From: Opitutus terrae PB90-1
GTDB taxonomy: Bacteria; Verrucomicrobiota; Verrucomicrobiia; Opitutales; Opitutaceae
Assembly (NCBI RefSeq): GCF_000019965.1
Contig: NC_010571.1
Location: forward strand, 3,853,001 to 3,917,000
Length of the DNA stretch: 64,000 bases
Reading direction: 5' to 3'
Shown piece after piece: positions 55,988 to 62,385 of this stretch. The position numbers and the translations under genes are program-made. Position 1 is the stretch's first letter. Each line of letters begins with the position of its first letter. The notes under the pieces were generated by a model that had not been told where the DNA came from, did no database searches, and saw nothing but the letters and a program-made list of their open reading frames with translations.

Positions 55988-56482
55988 ATGATCCGCACCA
56001 ACCCGATTGAAGAGGTCGAAAAGCGCGGCGAGATGATACAGCTCGGGATGGCCGCTGCTTCGGCTGCTGGCTTGCTCACCATTTTGTCGGTGGGCGCCTC
56101 GGACCGGCCGCTGTGGTGGGCCGGTTTGCTGTTTGCGGTGGCCATTCCGATGGCGATCGGACGTGCGCTCATGACGTTCACCGCTCTGCTTACTGGCGTC
56201 TACATCAGTCCGGTGTCTTGGTTGATGTACCCGCTCGGAATGGGTTCCTGTACCGCGACCGCGACTGGTTATGTCCTGATCACGTTCCATCTATCGCCCG
56301 CTCACGGCTACACCTTCTGTAGCTTCACCATTTTAGCCGTGCTTCTGATGTATGTGCATTTCCGGAAGACCGTCGCGGTTTTCCGTAGTAGGCCGAACCA
56401 GGCGTCAGAGCCAACGGCCAGCGGCGTCACGCCTCCTGCTGGCGCAGGAGATCGCGCCGCCGGCAGCCGTGGCTCACCTTGA
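55988..56482 (+). CDS. cassette 3: membrane protein read into attC, 164 residues
   Basis: Four hydrophobic helices (IQLGMAAASAAGLLTILSVG, PLWWAGLLFAVAIPMAIG, a third around SWLMYPLGMGSCTATATGYV, FCSFTILAVLLMYVHF). No family recognised. The C-terminal 30 residues (RPNQASEPTASGVTPPAG) are encoded by attC 3. Confidence 0.7.
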   Translation: MIRTNPIEEVEKRGEMIQLGMAAASAAGLLTILSVGASDRPLWWAGLLFAVAIPMAIGRALMTFTALLTGVYISPVSWLMYPLGMGSCTATATGYVLITFHLSPAHGYTFCSFTILAVLLMYVHFRKTVAVFRSRPNQASEPTASGVTPPAGAGDRAAGSRGSP

Positions 56483-56491
56483 ACGTTCGGC
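56392..56491 (+). repeat. attC site 3 (100 bp)
   Basis: R'' GCCGAAC (56392-56398), R' GTTCGGC (56485-56491), an exact complementary pair. Inner AGAGCCAACG and CGTGGCTCAC arms as in sites 1, 2 and 11. Confidence 0.85.
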
Positions 56492-56496
56492 AAAAT

Positions 56497-57021
56497 ATGA
56501 GAATCGCCTGCCCAGTCTGCCGTAAACCTTATCGGTTGTTCGATCGGCTGACACAGGCAGAGGTGTGCGGCGAGTGCTTCCGTGCAGGCGCTTCGCTTCC
56601 CGCCGTAGTCCCAAATTCGCAGTACGTGACGGTGGACGTTGAATCGCCTGCTGGGAATTTCGTCGCGCGGGCAGTCATGCGAATCGGCCTTCAGTTTGGC
56701 TTTGCGCTGCTTTGTTCACCGGTCCTGTTTGCTTGCTGGGCTCTCAAGGATAGGTCTCCGGGATGGAGCGGAGTGATTCTTGCAGTGCTCGTTGTCGCGA
56801 TCGTCGTTTTTAAGTTTAGGGTCGGCCGCATCGCTGCGTTGCTCGTCGACGAAGAGAGAGGCCTAGTGGACTCCATACGGATTGCCTTCCACTTGAGGAA
56901 GCAAGGGGTCCGTAGTGACACACAGCCGAACCAGCCGCCACAGCGCAACGCGGGCAGCCGTCCGTCTTCCGACGATTCACCGGCATCCGAAGCTCCGCCC
57001 TCGCTCGGCCCGCGTGGCTGA
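56497..57021 (+). CDS. cassette 4: zinc-ribbon membrane protein with attC tail, 174 residues
   Basis: An N-terminal zinc-ribbon pattern (CPVC near 5-8 and CGEC near 25-28), then two hydrophobic helices (FALLCSPVLFACWAL, VILAVLVVAIVVF). The C-terminal tail from PNQPPQRNAGSRPSS to GPRG is encoded by attC 4 and is shared with cassettes 8 and 10. Function unknown. Confidence 0.72.
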   Translation: MRIACPVCRKPYRLFDRLTQAEVCGECFRAGASLPAVVPNSQYVTVDVESPAGNFVARAVMRIGLQFGFALLCSPVLFACWALKDRSPGWSGVILAVLVVAIVVFKFRVGRIAALLVDEERGLVDSIRIAFHLRKQGVRSDTQPNQPPQRNAGSRPSSDDSPASEAPPSLGPRG

Positions 57022-57036
57022 TCTGAAACGTTGGGC
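56925..57036 (+). repeat. attC site 4 (112 bp)
   Basis: R'' GCCGAAC (56925-56931), R' GTTGGGC (57030-57036). One of six nearly identical sites (4, 5, 6, 8, 9, 10) sharing CAGCGCAACGCGGGCAGCCG near the left and CTCGGCCCGCGTGGCTGATC near the right. Confidence 0.88.
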
Positions 57037-57044
57037 GAAGCAGA

Positions 57045-57320
57045 ATGATTCTCGAAGCCATAGCTCGAGCGGCAGTCGAATTCGTGGCTTACCCGCTTTT
57101 CTACGCGATTGGTTTCGCGGCCGTGAAGATCGTGACGCTTGGGCGTGCGAAGATTCTTCCGCTGACGGAGGACGGCTACGAAAAGGAGATGCGCTGGTAT
57201 CAATTCTTCGTCTATCGATTCGGCGTGCGCTTCTGGACACCCGAAAGTGTGATGCTGGCCGGTATCGTAGCGTGTGGGCTGCTCGGCTACTCGGCTTGGT
57301 TTGTATGGAAGCACGTATGA
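57045..57320 (+). CDS. cassette 5: membrane-associated protein, 91 residues
   Basis: N-terminal amphipathic/hydrophobic helix (VEFVAYPLFYAIGFAAV) and a C-terminal helix (VMLAGIVACGLLGYSAWFVW) around a short polar segment with EDGYEKEMRWYQF. Small bitopic or hairpin membrane protein; no family recognised. Stops 7 bp before attC 5. Confidence 0.72.
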   Translation: MILEAIARAAVEFVAYPLFYAIGFAAVKIVTLGRAKILPLTEDGYEKEMRWYQFFVYRFGVRFWTPESVMLAGIVACGLLGYSAWFVWKHV

Positions 57321-57327
57321 CCAGAGA

Positions 57328-57439
57328 GCCGAACCAGTCGCCACAGCGCAACGCGGGCAGCCGTCCGTCTTCGGGCGATTCACCCGCATCCGAAACTCCG
57401 TCCTCGCTCGGCCCGCGTGGCTGATCTGAAACGTTCGGC
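57328..57439 (+). repeat. attC site 5 (112 bp)
   Basis: R'' GCCGAAC (57328-57334), R' GTTCGGC (57433-57439), exact complements. Nearly identical to site 4. Confidence 0.88.
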
Positions 57440-57450
57440 AAAGAAAAGAC

Positions 57451-57720
57451 ATGATCGACGGCACCGCAGCGCTGCTTGCCCTTGCCCTCGCTTACGGTGT
57501 GGCCGCGATCGTCTCGCGTGTGTTCTTTGGCGACGCCCACGAAGGCTTCAGGATTCTCTATCACCGAATCGCATCGGCAGAGTATGTCCCGTCGGACGTC
57601 GAGCCCGACAAGCCGAGTAAGGGTCTCGGTTCTCAGATCGCGTTTGTGGCGATAATCAGTCTGATCCTGCTCGTGAGTTTTCCCTGCGCTCGCTACTGGC
57701 TGGGGAAGTTTATGCCATGA
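57451..57720 (+). CDS. cassette 6: membrane protein, 89 residues
   Basis: Two hydrophobic helices (ALLALALAYGVAAIVSRVFF and IAFVAIISLILLVSFPCARYW) with a soluble loop (EYVPSDVEPDKPSK). No family recognised. Stop 4 bp before attC 6. Confidence 0.72.
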   Translation: MIDGTAALLALALAYGVAAIVSRVFFGDAHEGFRILYHRIASAEYVPSDVEPDKPSKGLGSQIAFVAIISLILLVSFPCARYWLGKFMP

Positions 57721-57724
57721 CAAC

Positions 57725-57836
57725 GCCGAACCAGCCGCTACAGCGCAACGCGGGCAGCCGTCCGCCTTCGGGCGATTCACCCGCATTGGTAACTCTGGCC
57801 TCGCTCGGCCCGCGTGGCTGATCTGAATCGTTCGGC
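57725..57836 (+). repeat. attC site 6 (112 bp)
   Basis: R'' GCCGAAC (57725-57731), R' GTTCGGC (57830-57836). Same type as sites 4 and 5, with small differences in the middle (CATTGGTAACTCTGG). Confidence 0.86.
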
Positions 57837-57844
57837 AAAGAAGC

Positions 57845-58161
57845 ATGCAGACGTGGCTAGCAATCTTTATCGGGCGTCTTCTCCGCGGCGAGCGTTTGGA
57901 AAAGCCGACGCCGTATGATTATCGCCTGTGGTTTGGCGTCTTGTTCCTCACGCCAGTTTTGATCGTGGCGTTCACAAAGTTGGGCCGACCAATCTTCGAT
58001 GCGTCGACGTTTGTGCTCTGGCCGGCGTTACTGGTTTTGGCCTTGTGACGGTTGTTGCAGTTCTCCTCGTCGCTCGATTCCTGTCGGCGCGATTTTCTTT
58101 AGTGCTTTCGGTTATTTCGTGGATTTCGCTCTTTGTATGGTTCTACCCCTTCGCGGCGTGA
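57845..58161 (+). pseudogene. cassette 7: membrane protein, frame broken
   Basis: The first frame (57845-58048, 67 residues) stops after FVLWPALLVLAL, while a second overlapping frame continues to 58161 with VTVVAVLLVARFLSARFSLVLSV and a further helix. Joined at the overlap (LVLAL/VTVVAV) the two give a plausible membrane protein of about 105 residues with four helices. Either a frameshift mutation, a sequencing error or recoding near GGTTTTGGCC. Confidence 0.6.
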
Positions 58162-58165
58162 ACAG

Positions 58166-58264
58166 GCCGAACCAGGCGCTACAGCCAACACGTATGCTTG
58201 TCACGTTCCGTGCTTACGCACGGCCCGCGCCAAGCACACGTGTGGCTGATCTTTAACGTTCGCC
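58166..58264 (+). repeat. attC site 7 (99 bp)
   Basis: R'' GCCGAAC (58166-58172), R' GTTCGCC (58258-58264), which departs from the GTTRRRY consensus at one base. Central part CACGTATGCTTG and CAAGCACACGTG pair as a stem unlike the other sites. Confidence 0.78.
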
Positions 58265-58269
58265 GAAAG

Positions 58270-58710
58270 ATGCGCCAGGTCACGATAGACTTCGTCACTG
58301 TTCGACCGGACGGGTCCTATTGCATGCGCGTGCTTGAGGAAGGGCCTTGGGAAGGCGAGCCGCTCGGTGAACTCCGGAGGATTCAGGAACGTTTATACGA
58401 TGTGATCGAAGTCGTCACCACTGGGAAGTTCGTGGAGCGCTATCCCGAAAGCAAAGGGAGGCAGGTCTACATCAAGCTAGATTGCTACCGGGTTCCCAAA
58501 GACCACATCTGTCCTTTCTTCGACCGATTCGTCGCGGCAATACAAGGTTCGCCTGAGTGGGCTCCTGCTTGTGAGACGATCGTTTTTGAGATCCATCATC
58601 TCGGAGAAGAAGAGGCGAACCAGCCGCCACAGCGCAACGCGGGCAGCCGTCCGTCGTCGGACGATTCACCGGCATCCGAAACTCCAGCCTCGCTCGGCCC
58701 GCGTGGCTGA
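58270..58710 (+). CDS. cassette 8: soluble protein with attC tail, 146 residues
   Basis: Starts MRQVTIDFVTVRPDG; alpha/beta, no membrane segment, many aromatics and acidic residues (VYIKLDCYRVPKDHICPFFD). Unknown family. Residues from about 115 (ANQPPQRNAGSRPSSDDSPA) are attC-encoded and shared with cassettes 4 and 10. Confidence 0.72.
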   Translation: MRQVTIDFVTVRPDGSYCMRVLEEGPWEGEPLGELRRIQERLYDVIEVVTTGKFVERYPESKGRQVYIKLDCYRVPKDHICPFFDRFVAAIQGSPEWAPACETIVFEIHHLGEEEANQPPQRNAGSRPSSDDSPASETPASLGPRG

Positions 58711-58726
58711 TCTTGGGTCGTTGGGC
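58614..58726 (+). repeat. attC site 8 (113 bp)
   Basis: R'' GGCGAAC (58614-58620, variant of GCCGAAC), R' GTTGGGC (58720-58726). Otherwise matches sites 4, 5, 9 and 10. Confidence 0.82.
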
Positions 58727-58735
58727 AAAGAATTT

Positions 58736-59113
58736 ATGAAGCGTGATATGGATCTGGTCCGGAAGCTCCTTTTCTTCTTCGAAGAGAAGGAGTCACCACG
58801 TCACGTCGCGATTCCGCCTATTGAGGGATACGACGATCGCACGATTAAAACTCACCTCGTCTTATTACACGACGCAGGACTCCTCAGATGTGAGCCAGTG
58901 CGGTCTCGCTCAAGCGAGCGTGTGATTTATGTCCTACCTTTTGAGCTCACTTGGGCCGGACATGATTTTGTTCAGACTATGCGGAGCGACACGCTCTGGA
59001 AGAAAGCGAAGACGCATGTGCTGAAACCAGGAGCGTCGTGGTCGTTCGAAATTCTGAAAGAATGGGCGAAGCAGGAGATTAAGGAGAAGCTCGGGATGTC
59101 CGGCTCATCATGA
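58736..59113 (+). CDS. cassette 9: DUF2513-family protein, 125 residues
   Basis: Starts MKRDMDLVRKLLFFFEEKE and continues IPPIEGYDDRTIKTHLVLLHDAGLL, then FELTWAGHDFVQTMRSD, which is the layout of DUF2513 proteins (winged-helix-like; common on phages and accessory elements). Probably DNA-binding. No attC-encoded tail; stop 10 bp before the site. Confidence 0.8.
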   Translation: MKRDMDLVRKLLFFFEEKESPRHVAIPPIEGYDDRTIKTHLVLLHDAGLLRCEPVRSRSSERVIYVLPFELTWAGHDFVQTMRSDTLWKKAKTHVLKPGASWSFEILKEWAKQEIKEKLGMSGSS

Positions 59114-59123
59114 CTGAGAAGAA

Positions 59124-59236
59124 GCCCAACCAGCCGCCACAGCGCAACGCGGGCAGCCGTCCGTCTTCGGACGATTCATCCGCATCCGAAACTCCGTCCT
59201 CGCTCGGCCCGCGTGGCTGATCTTTGGTCGTTGGGC
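59124..59236 (+). repeat. attC site 9 (113 bp)
   Basis: R'' GCCCAAC (59124-59130), R' GTTGGGC (59230-59236), exact complements. Member of the main 112-bp type. Confidence 0.88.
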
Positions 59237-59241
59237 CAATC

Positions 59242-59793
59242 ATGAAAGCAGCTCTCATCGCTCTCCTCATGCTTGTCGTATGCGCCTCTGGCTTCGCACA
59301 GACAAAGGTCGGCGCGAAGCTTCCCGATCGAGTCGCCGGTGTACTCGGCGTCAAGTCGGGTGCGGCGCTTGGATCGCGAGAATATGACGCAGCGCTTCTT
59401 CAGCATTTGCGGTCGTTGGGCGGATTGAAGGAAGTGTTCGGCTACGTCTGTGCGCGTGCGGAAGCGGACGACCTCATCGTCCGCGCTGAGTGGTGCGCAC
59501 GGTCATTGCACGTTTGGTTTGGGGCATACGAGGACGGCGATCGCGTCGAGTGCGACGTTGATGTCTGCTTTTTTGCCGGAGAAAAGGCATCGCAAGTGAT
59601 GACGTGGGTCGGGCGGGAAGCCGCGGCACCACAGCATGAGAGCGTTCGCGCCTTCGTTTCGCGTATTGATCCTCCCCCAGCTTCGGAAGAGAAGCGGCCC
59701 AACCAGCCGCCACAGCGCAACGCGGGCAGCCGTCCGCCTGCGGGCGGTTCAGCCGCACCCGAAACTCCATCCTCGCCCGGCCCGCGTGGCTGA
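59242..59793 (+). CDS. cassette 10: secreted protein with attC tail, 183 residues
   Basis: Signal peptide (MKAALIALLMLVVCASGFAQ) then a soluble domain with VGAKLPDRVAGVLGVKSG and VCFFAGEKASQVMTW. Unknown family. The C-terminal 30 residues (PNQPPQRNAGSRPPAGGSA onward) are the attC-encoded tail shared with cassettes 4 and 8. Confidence 0.72.
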   Translation: MKAALIALLMLVVCASGFAQTKVGAKLPDRVAGVLGVKSGAALGSREYDAALLQHLRSLGGLKEVFGYVCARAEADDLIVRAEWCARSLHVWFGAYEDGDRVECDVDVCFFAGEKASQVMTWVGREAAAPQHESVRAFVSRIDPPPASEEKRPNQPPQRNAGSRPPAGGSAAPETPSSPGPRG

Positions 59794-59808
59794 TCTGAAA
59801 CGTTGGGC
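59697..59808 (+). repeat. attC site 10 (112 bp)
   Basis: R'' GCCCAAC (59697-59703), R' GTTGGGC (59802-59808). Main type, slightly diverged in the middle (GCCTGCGGGCGGTTCAGCCG). Confidence 0.87.
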
Positions 59809-59815
59809 AAAGACC

Positions 59816-60244
59816 ATGAGCGATACTCCTCCTGACGAACTAAAATTGAACGACCTCATGTTTAAGGCGCTCGATCACGCGGTGTTTTCGATCGAAGACA
59901 ACGGCGAGACCTTGATTCCGTTTTCGCTTACCGAAGATGCCACCGGTCAGCGCACGCTCACGCGCTACGTCGCAGACCGAGTGGAAATCGGAGTCGAAGA
60001 AGGAAAGAAGAAGATTGAGGCCGCGAAGAGCGACATCCTCCGATATGCGTTAGCCTACGATGGCTATTTGACGCTCGAAGGGACCCGGTGGGAGGGACTG
60101 TTTGTCGAAGCCGGCGATAGGGTTGCCGAAAGTGGCGTACTTCTGTGCCAGCGATATCAGAGAAAGAAGGGATGGTTCAAGAAGGGCATCGAGCCAGTCG
60201 GAAACCCCGCGCTGGTCGGAAAGCCACCATCGCGTATTAAATGA
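59816..60244 (+). CDS. cassette 11: soluble hypothetical protein, 142 residues
   Basis: Alpha/beta protein with ELKLNDLMFKALDHAVFSIE, LIPFSLTEDATGQRTLTRYV and YLTLEGTRWEGLFVEAGDR. No membrane segment or known motif. Resembles small conserved hypothetical proteins with repeated VEAGDR-like strands; family not identified. Confidence 0.72.
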   Translation: MSDTPPDELKLNDLMFKALDHAVFSIEDNGETLIPFSLTEDATGQRTLTRYVADRVEIGVEEGKKKIEAAKSDILRYALAYDGYLTLEGTRWEGLFVEAGDRVAESGVLLCQRYQRKKGWFKKGIEPVGNPALVGKPPSRIK

Positions 60245-60251
60245 AAACAGA

Positions 60252-60317
60252 GCCCGACCAGCCATCAGAGCCAATGGCCGGACTGCGTCCGGCCATGGCT
60301 CACTTGTAACGTTAGGC
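60252..60317 (+). repeat. attC site 11, short form (66 bp)
   Basis: R'' GCCCGAC (60252-60258, one base off), R' GTTAGGC (60311-60317). AGAGCCAATGGCCGG and CCGGCCATGGCTCA pair around ACTGCGT as a near-perfect stem. Confidence 0.83.
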
Positions 60318-60325
60318 GGAAATTT

Positions 60326-61063
60326 ATGAAAATCCCCGATGCTCCGTTTAGCTGGAAACTGCTCGTGGGCCTGTCGGTCGGCGCGCTTGCTATTTGGGCG
60401 CTTTACCTGGTTATCGCCAAGGCGGCTTTCTGCACTTGGCAGGAAGCAGGGGTATTCGGCGACACGTTTGGTGCATTGTCTTCTTTGTTCTCGATTTTGG
60501 CATTTGCCGGAGTCCTTTTCAGTTTATTCCAAGACAGAAAGGAGCGGAGCAAGAGCGCGAGAATCGAGGCTTACGACGCATTACTTCGATCAATCGAGAC
60601 TCAGTTGAGTGCCGCCGAGCGTTCTGGTGCTGATGCGCTGGCTGTCGGTGATTTGCTTGCGAAGCAAAGATTGTATTCCGAGGAGTTGGAGACGCTGCTC
60701 ACCGGCAAGAGAGCTGAACCGCTACTTAGCGACGACGCGTTGGCAGACGCATTTGCCCGCGTGCCTTGGTTTTCCCGAGACGACGTTTTCAGCAATGCGC
60801 GCGGCATACGCGAGCGTCTTCAACGATGGACCATTGTAAGCCCCGAGGATGTCGATGCGTTGGTCGATCGTACTGACATTAGGGATGCGATAGCGGAACT
60901 CTACGTGAAGGAGCTTAAGCGTGACCCGAAGAAGCCATTTGATCCTGACGCATTTGCCGTATGGGGAGGGATGTTCTTCCGTCAGGGGCTTACCCCTTCT
61001 GTGAGAGAGCATGTAAGGATGGCGTTGAGAAAATCCAGCGAATGGAGGACCAGGAATCTCTAG
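60326..61063 (+). CDS. cassette 12: membrane protein resembling putative Abi (putAbiC) proteins, 245 residues
   Basis: Two N-terminal hydrophobic helices (LLVGLSVGALAIWALYLVIA and ALSSLFSILAFAGVLFSL) with GVFGDTFGALSSLFSILAF between, the pattern FGD.FG..n.LFS.LAF.G seen in many putative abortive-infection proteins, then a cytoplasmic helical domain (SKSARIEAYDALLRSIETQL onward). Stop lies 1 bp before the terminal R'' core. Anti-phage role is inferred from similarity only. Confidence 0.7.
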   Translation: MKIPDAPFSWKLLVGLSVGALAIWALYLVIAKAAFCTWQEAGVFGDTFGALSSLFSILAFAGVLFSLFQDRKERSKSARIEAYDALLRSIETQLSAAERSGADALAVGDLLAKQRLYSEELETLLTGKRAEPLLSDDALADAFARVPWFSRDDVFSNARGIRERLQRWTIVSPEDVDALVDRTDIRDAIAELYVKELKRDPKKPFDPDAFAVWGGMFFRQGLTPSVREHVRMALRKSSEWRTRNL

Positions 61064-61064
61064 G

Positions 61065-61071
61065 GCCTAAC
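61065..61071 (+). repeat. terminal half attC (R'' only)
   Basis: GCCTAAC, as in site 1, directly after cassette 12. In the next 170 bp no GTTRRRY partner with matching arms is seen, so the site looks truncated and marks the right end of the array. Confidence 0.6.
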
Positions 61072-61235
61072 CACCACCTGAGGTGAACCGCGCAAGAGTT
61101 TTAGGTTTTTTCAAGCGCGAGGGTGAGCGGTGAATGCCGGCGGCGGAGGGTTTCCGTGTCGCCAGAGCCCGTGTCGGTTGCGCACCGACACCGACGTGGC
61201 ATGTCGCTAAAGTCGGCCAAGAAGGCCAGAATCCC

Positions 61236-61895
61236 ATGAACAAAAAAATGCTCGGTTTGTTGGTTATCCTTTGCGGCAGCCTTTTGGTGAGGCCGCTCTG
61301 CGCGCAGTCGACCGGAGGCAATCGTGAGGAAGTGATCCGCCATCTCGAGGAGGATGAGCGGAAGGCGGTGCTTGCCTCAGATACCGCGAAACTCGAGGAG
61401 CTGTGGTCCCCCATGATGATCGTGAATAATCCACAGAGCACCATCACTCCGGACCGGCAGGCCATCCTGAATCTCGTGCGGGGCGGCTTCATCAAGTACT
61501 CCAGGTTCGAGCGCACCATCGAGGCGATCAGGTTTCACGGTGATCTCGCGATTGTGATGGGTGCAGAAACCGTCGAACCGATCGGAAACAACCCGAAGGC
61601 CGGTCAGAGCGTGAAGCGCCGCTTTACCAATGTCTGGCTCCAAGCCGGCGGCCGCTGGCAGGTCATTGCGGCACGCCAACGTCATTCCGGAGTAGAGCCG
61701 CGGCAATCGAGAGAACAGAACCTGTTCCGATCTGAGTGCGGACGAAGGCGTCCGCGCTCCCAGGGGAATGCCCGTGACATCATGGCGGTGCCGCGCCAGA
61801 AAGCGGTTCGGGCTCAGCCGTGTGCTGTGCCGGCCTTGTCATCCCCGATATTCTCCCACCCACACGCCCAACGTTCGTCGCCACTCGCGCGATGA
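61236..61895 (+). CDS. secreted DUF4440 (NTF2-like) protein, likely frameshifted
   Basis: Signal peptide (MLGLLVILCGSLLVRPLCAQ) then an NTF2-like DUF4440 domain: VIRHLEEDERKAVLASDTAKLEELW, FERTIEAIRFHGDLAIVMGAE, RFTNVWLQAGGRWQVIA. The family normally ends a few residues on with ARHANVIP-like sequence. Here the family ending (RHANVIPE, stop at 61695) is in another frame, and the annotated frame carries about 70 unrelated Arg-rich residues to 61895. A 2-nt deletion near 61670 is the likely cause. Confidence 0.6.
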   Translation: MNKKMLGLLVILCGSLLVRPLCAQSTGGNREEVIRHLEEDERKAVLASDTAKLEELWSPMMIVNNPQSTITPDRQAILNLVRGGFIKYSRFERTIEAIRFHGDLAIVMGAETVEPIGNNPKAGQSVKRRFTNVWLQAGGRWQVIAARQRHSGVEPRQSREQNLFRSECGRRRPRSQGNARDIMAVPRQKAVRAQPCAVPALSSPIFSHPHAQRSSPLAR

Positions 61896-61919
61896 TGCCG
61901 CCGCAGAAGAAGGTCCCTC

Positions 61920-62171
61920 ATGCCGCTCTCATTCTGGATCAGACGTTTCCTGACCGTTTTCACGGCCGGCTTTGTGCTCCTGTTCGTCGTCGGTCTCATG
62001 AAAGGGCGCTCGCTGCGCCAAGTGACCCTCGAAAGCGCGCTCTGGTCGGCGATCGCAACGTCGCTGTTTATCGCGACGCGGCTTTATCATTTGAGCAAAG
62101 GTCGACGGTGCGAGTTGTGTCAGGATACGCCGCCGGAGTCCGGCGATTCCTCGGCCACGACGCGACGATGA
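61920..62171 (+). CDS. small membrane protein, 83 residues
   Basis: One clear transmembrane helix (FLTVFTAGFVLLFVVGLM) and a second hydrophobic stretch (ALWSAIATSLFIATRLY), with a polar C-terminus containing CELC. A GAAGAAGG ribosome site lies just before the ATG. No family assigned; plausible real gene. Confidence 0.55.
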   Translation: MPLSFWIRRFLTVFTAGFVLLFVVGLMKGRSLRQVTLESALWSAIATSLFIATRLYHLSKGRRCELCQDTPPESGDSSATTRR

Positions 62172-62385
62172 AAAGCCCGCACCTGCTATTTGCGATCTCG
62201 AGGCGAGCGAAAGAGCGAAGCCCGTCAGGAGGCTTGGTGCCGGGCAGGCGGCGGCTGGGCGCGAGCTGGCAGAAGGCGGGCGTTGCCCGCGGTCGTGATC
62301 GTCGCGCGCTCCGATCGCGGGTGAGGGGCGTTGCGCGCCTCCGGACCGCGGCGGCTCGGCGAAGTGCGGCGAATCGAAACGCACC

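Larger units (their letters stand above)
54857..61071 (+). mobile_element. integron gene-cassette array, 12 cassettes
   Basis: Twelve same-strand ORFs of 67-245 residues, each directly followed by an attC-like site and each starting 2-12 bp after a GTTRGGC core. Eleven sites are complete: 55231-55296, 55847-55975, 56392-56491, 56925-57036, 57328-57439, 57725-57836, 58166-58264, 58614-58726, 59124-59236, 59697-59808 and 60252-60317. A bare GTTAGGC core opens the array at 54857 and a lone R'' core (61065-61071) ends it. Base composition and codon use look lower in GC than the flanks. No integrase gene is present in the window, so on this evidence it is either the distal part of an integron or an integrase-less cluster of attC sites (CALIN). 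Confidence 0.88.

Noticed and set aside
55231-60317. Regularly spaced direct repeats that could be read as a CRISPR array
   Set aside because: The repeats are 66-129 bp, the intervals are 170-670 bp and each contains a gene. Ends match attC R''/R' cores, not CRISPR repeats, and no cas gene is present.
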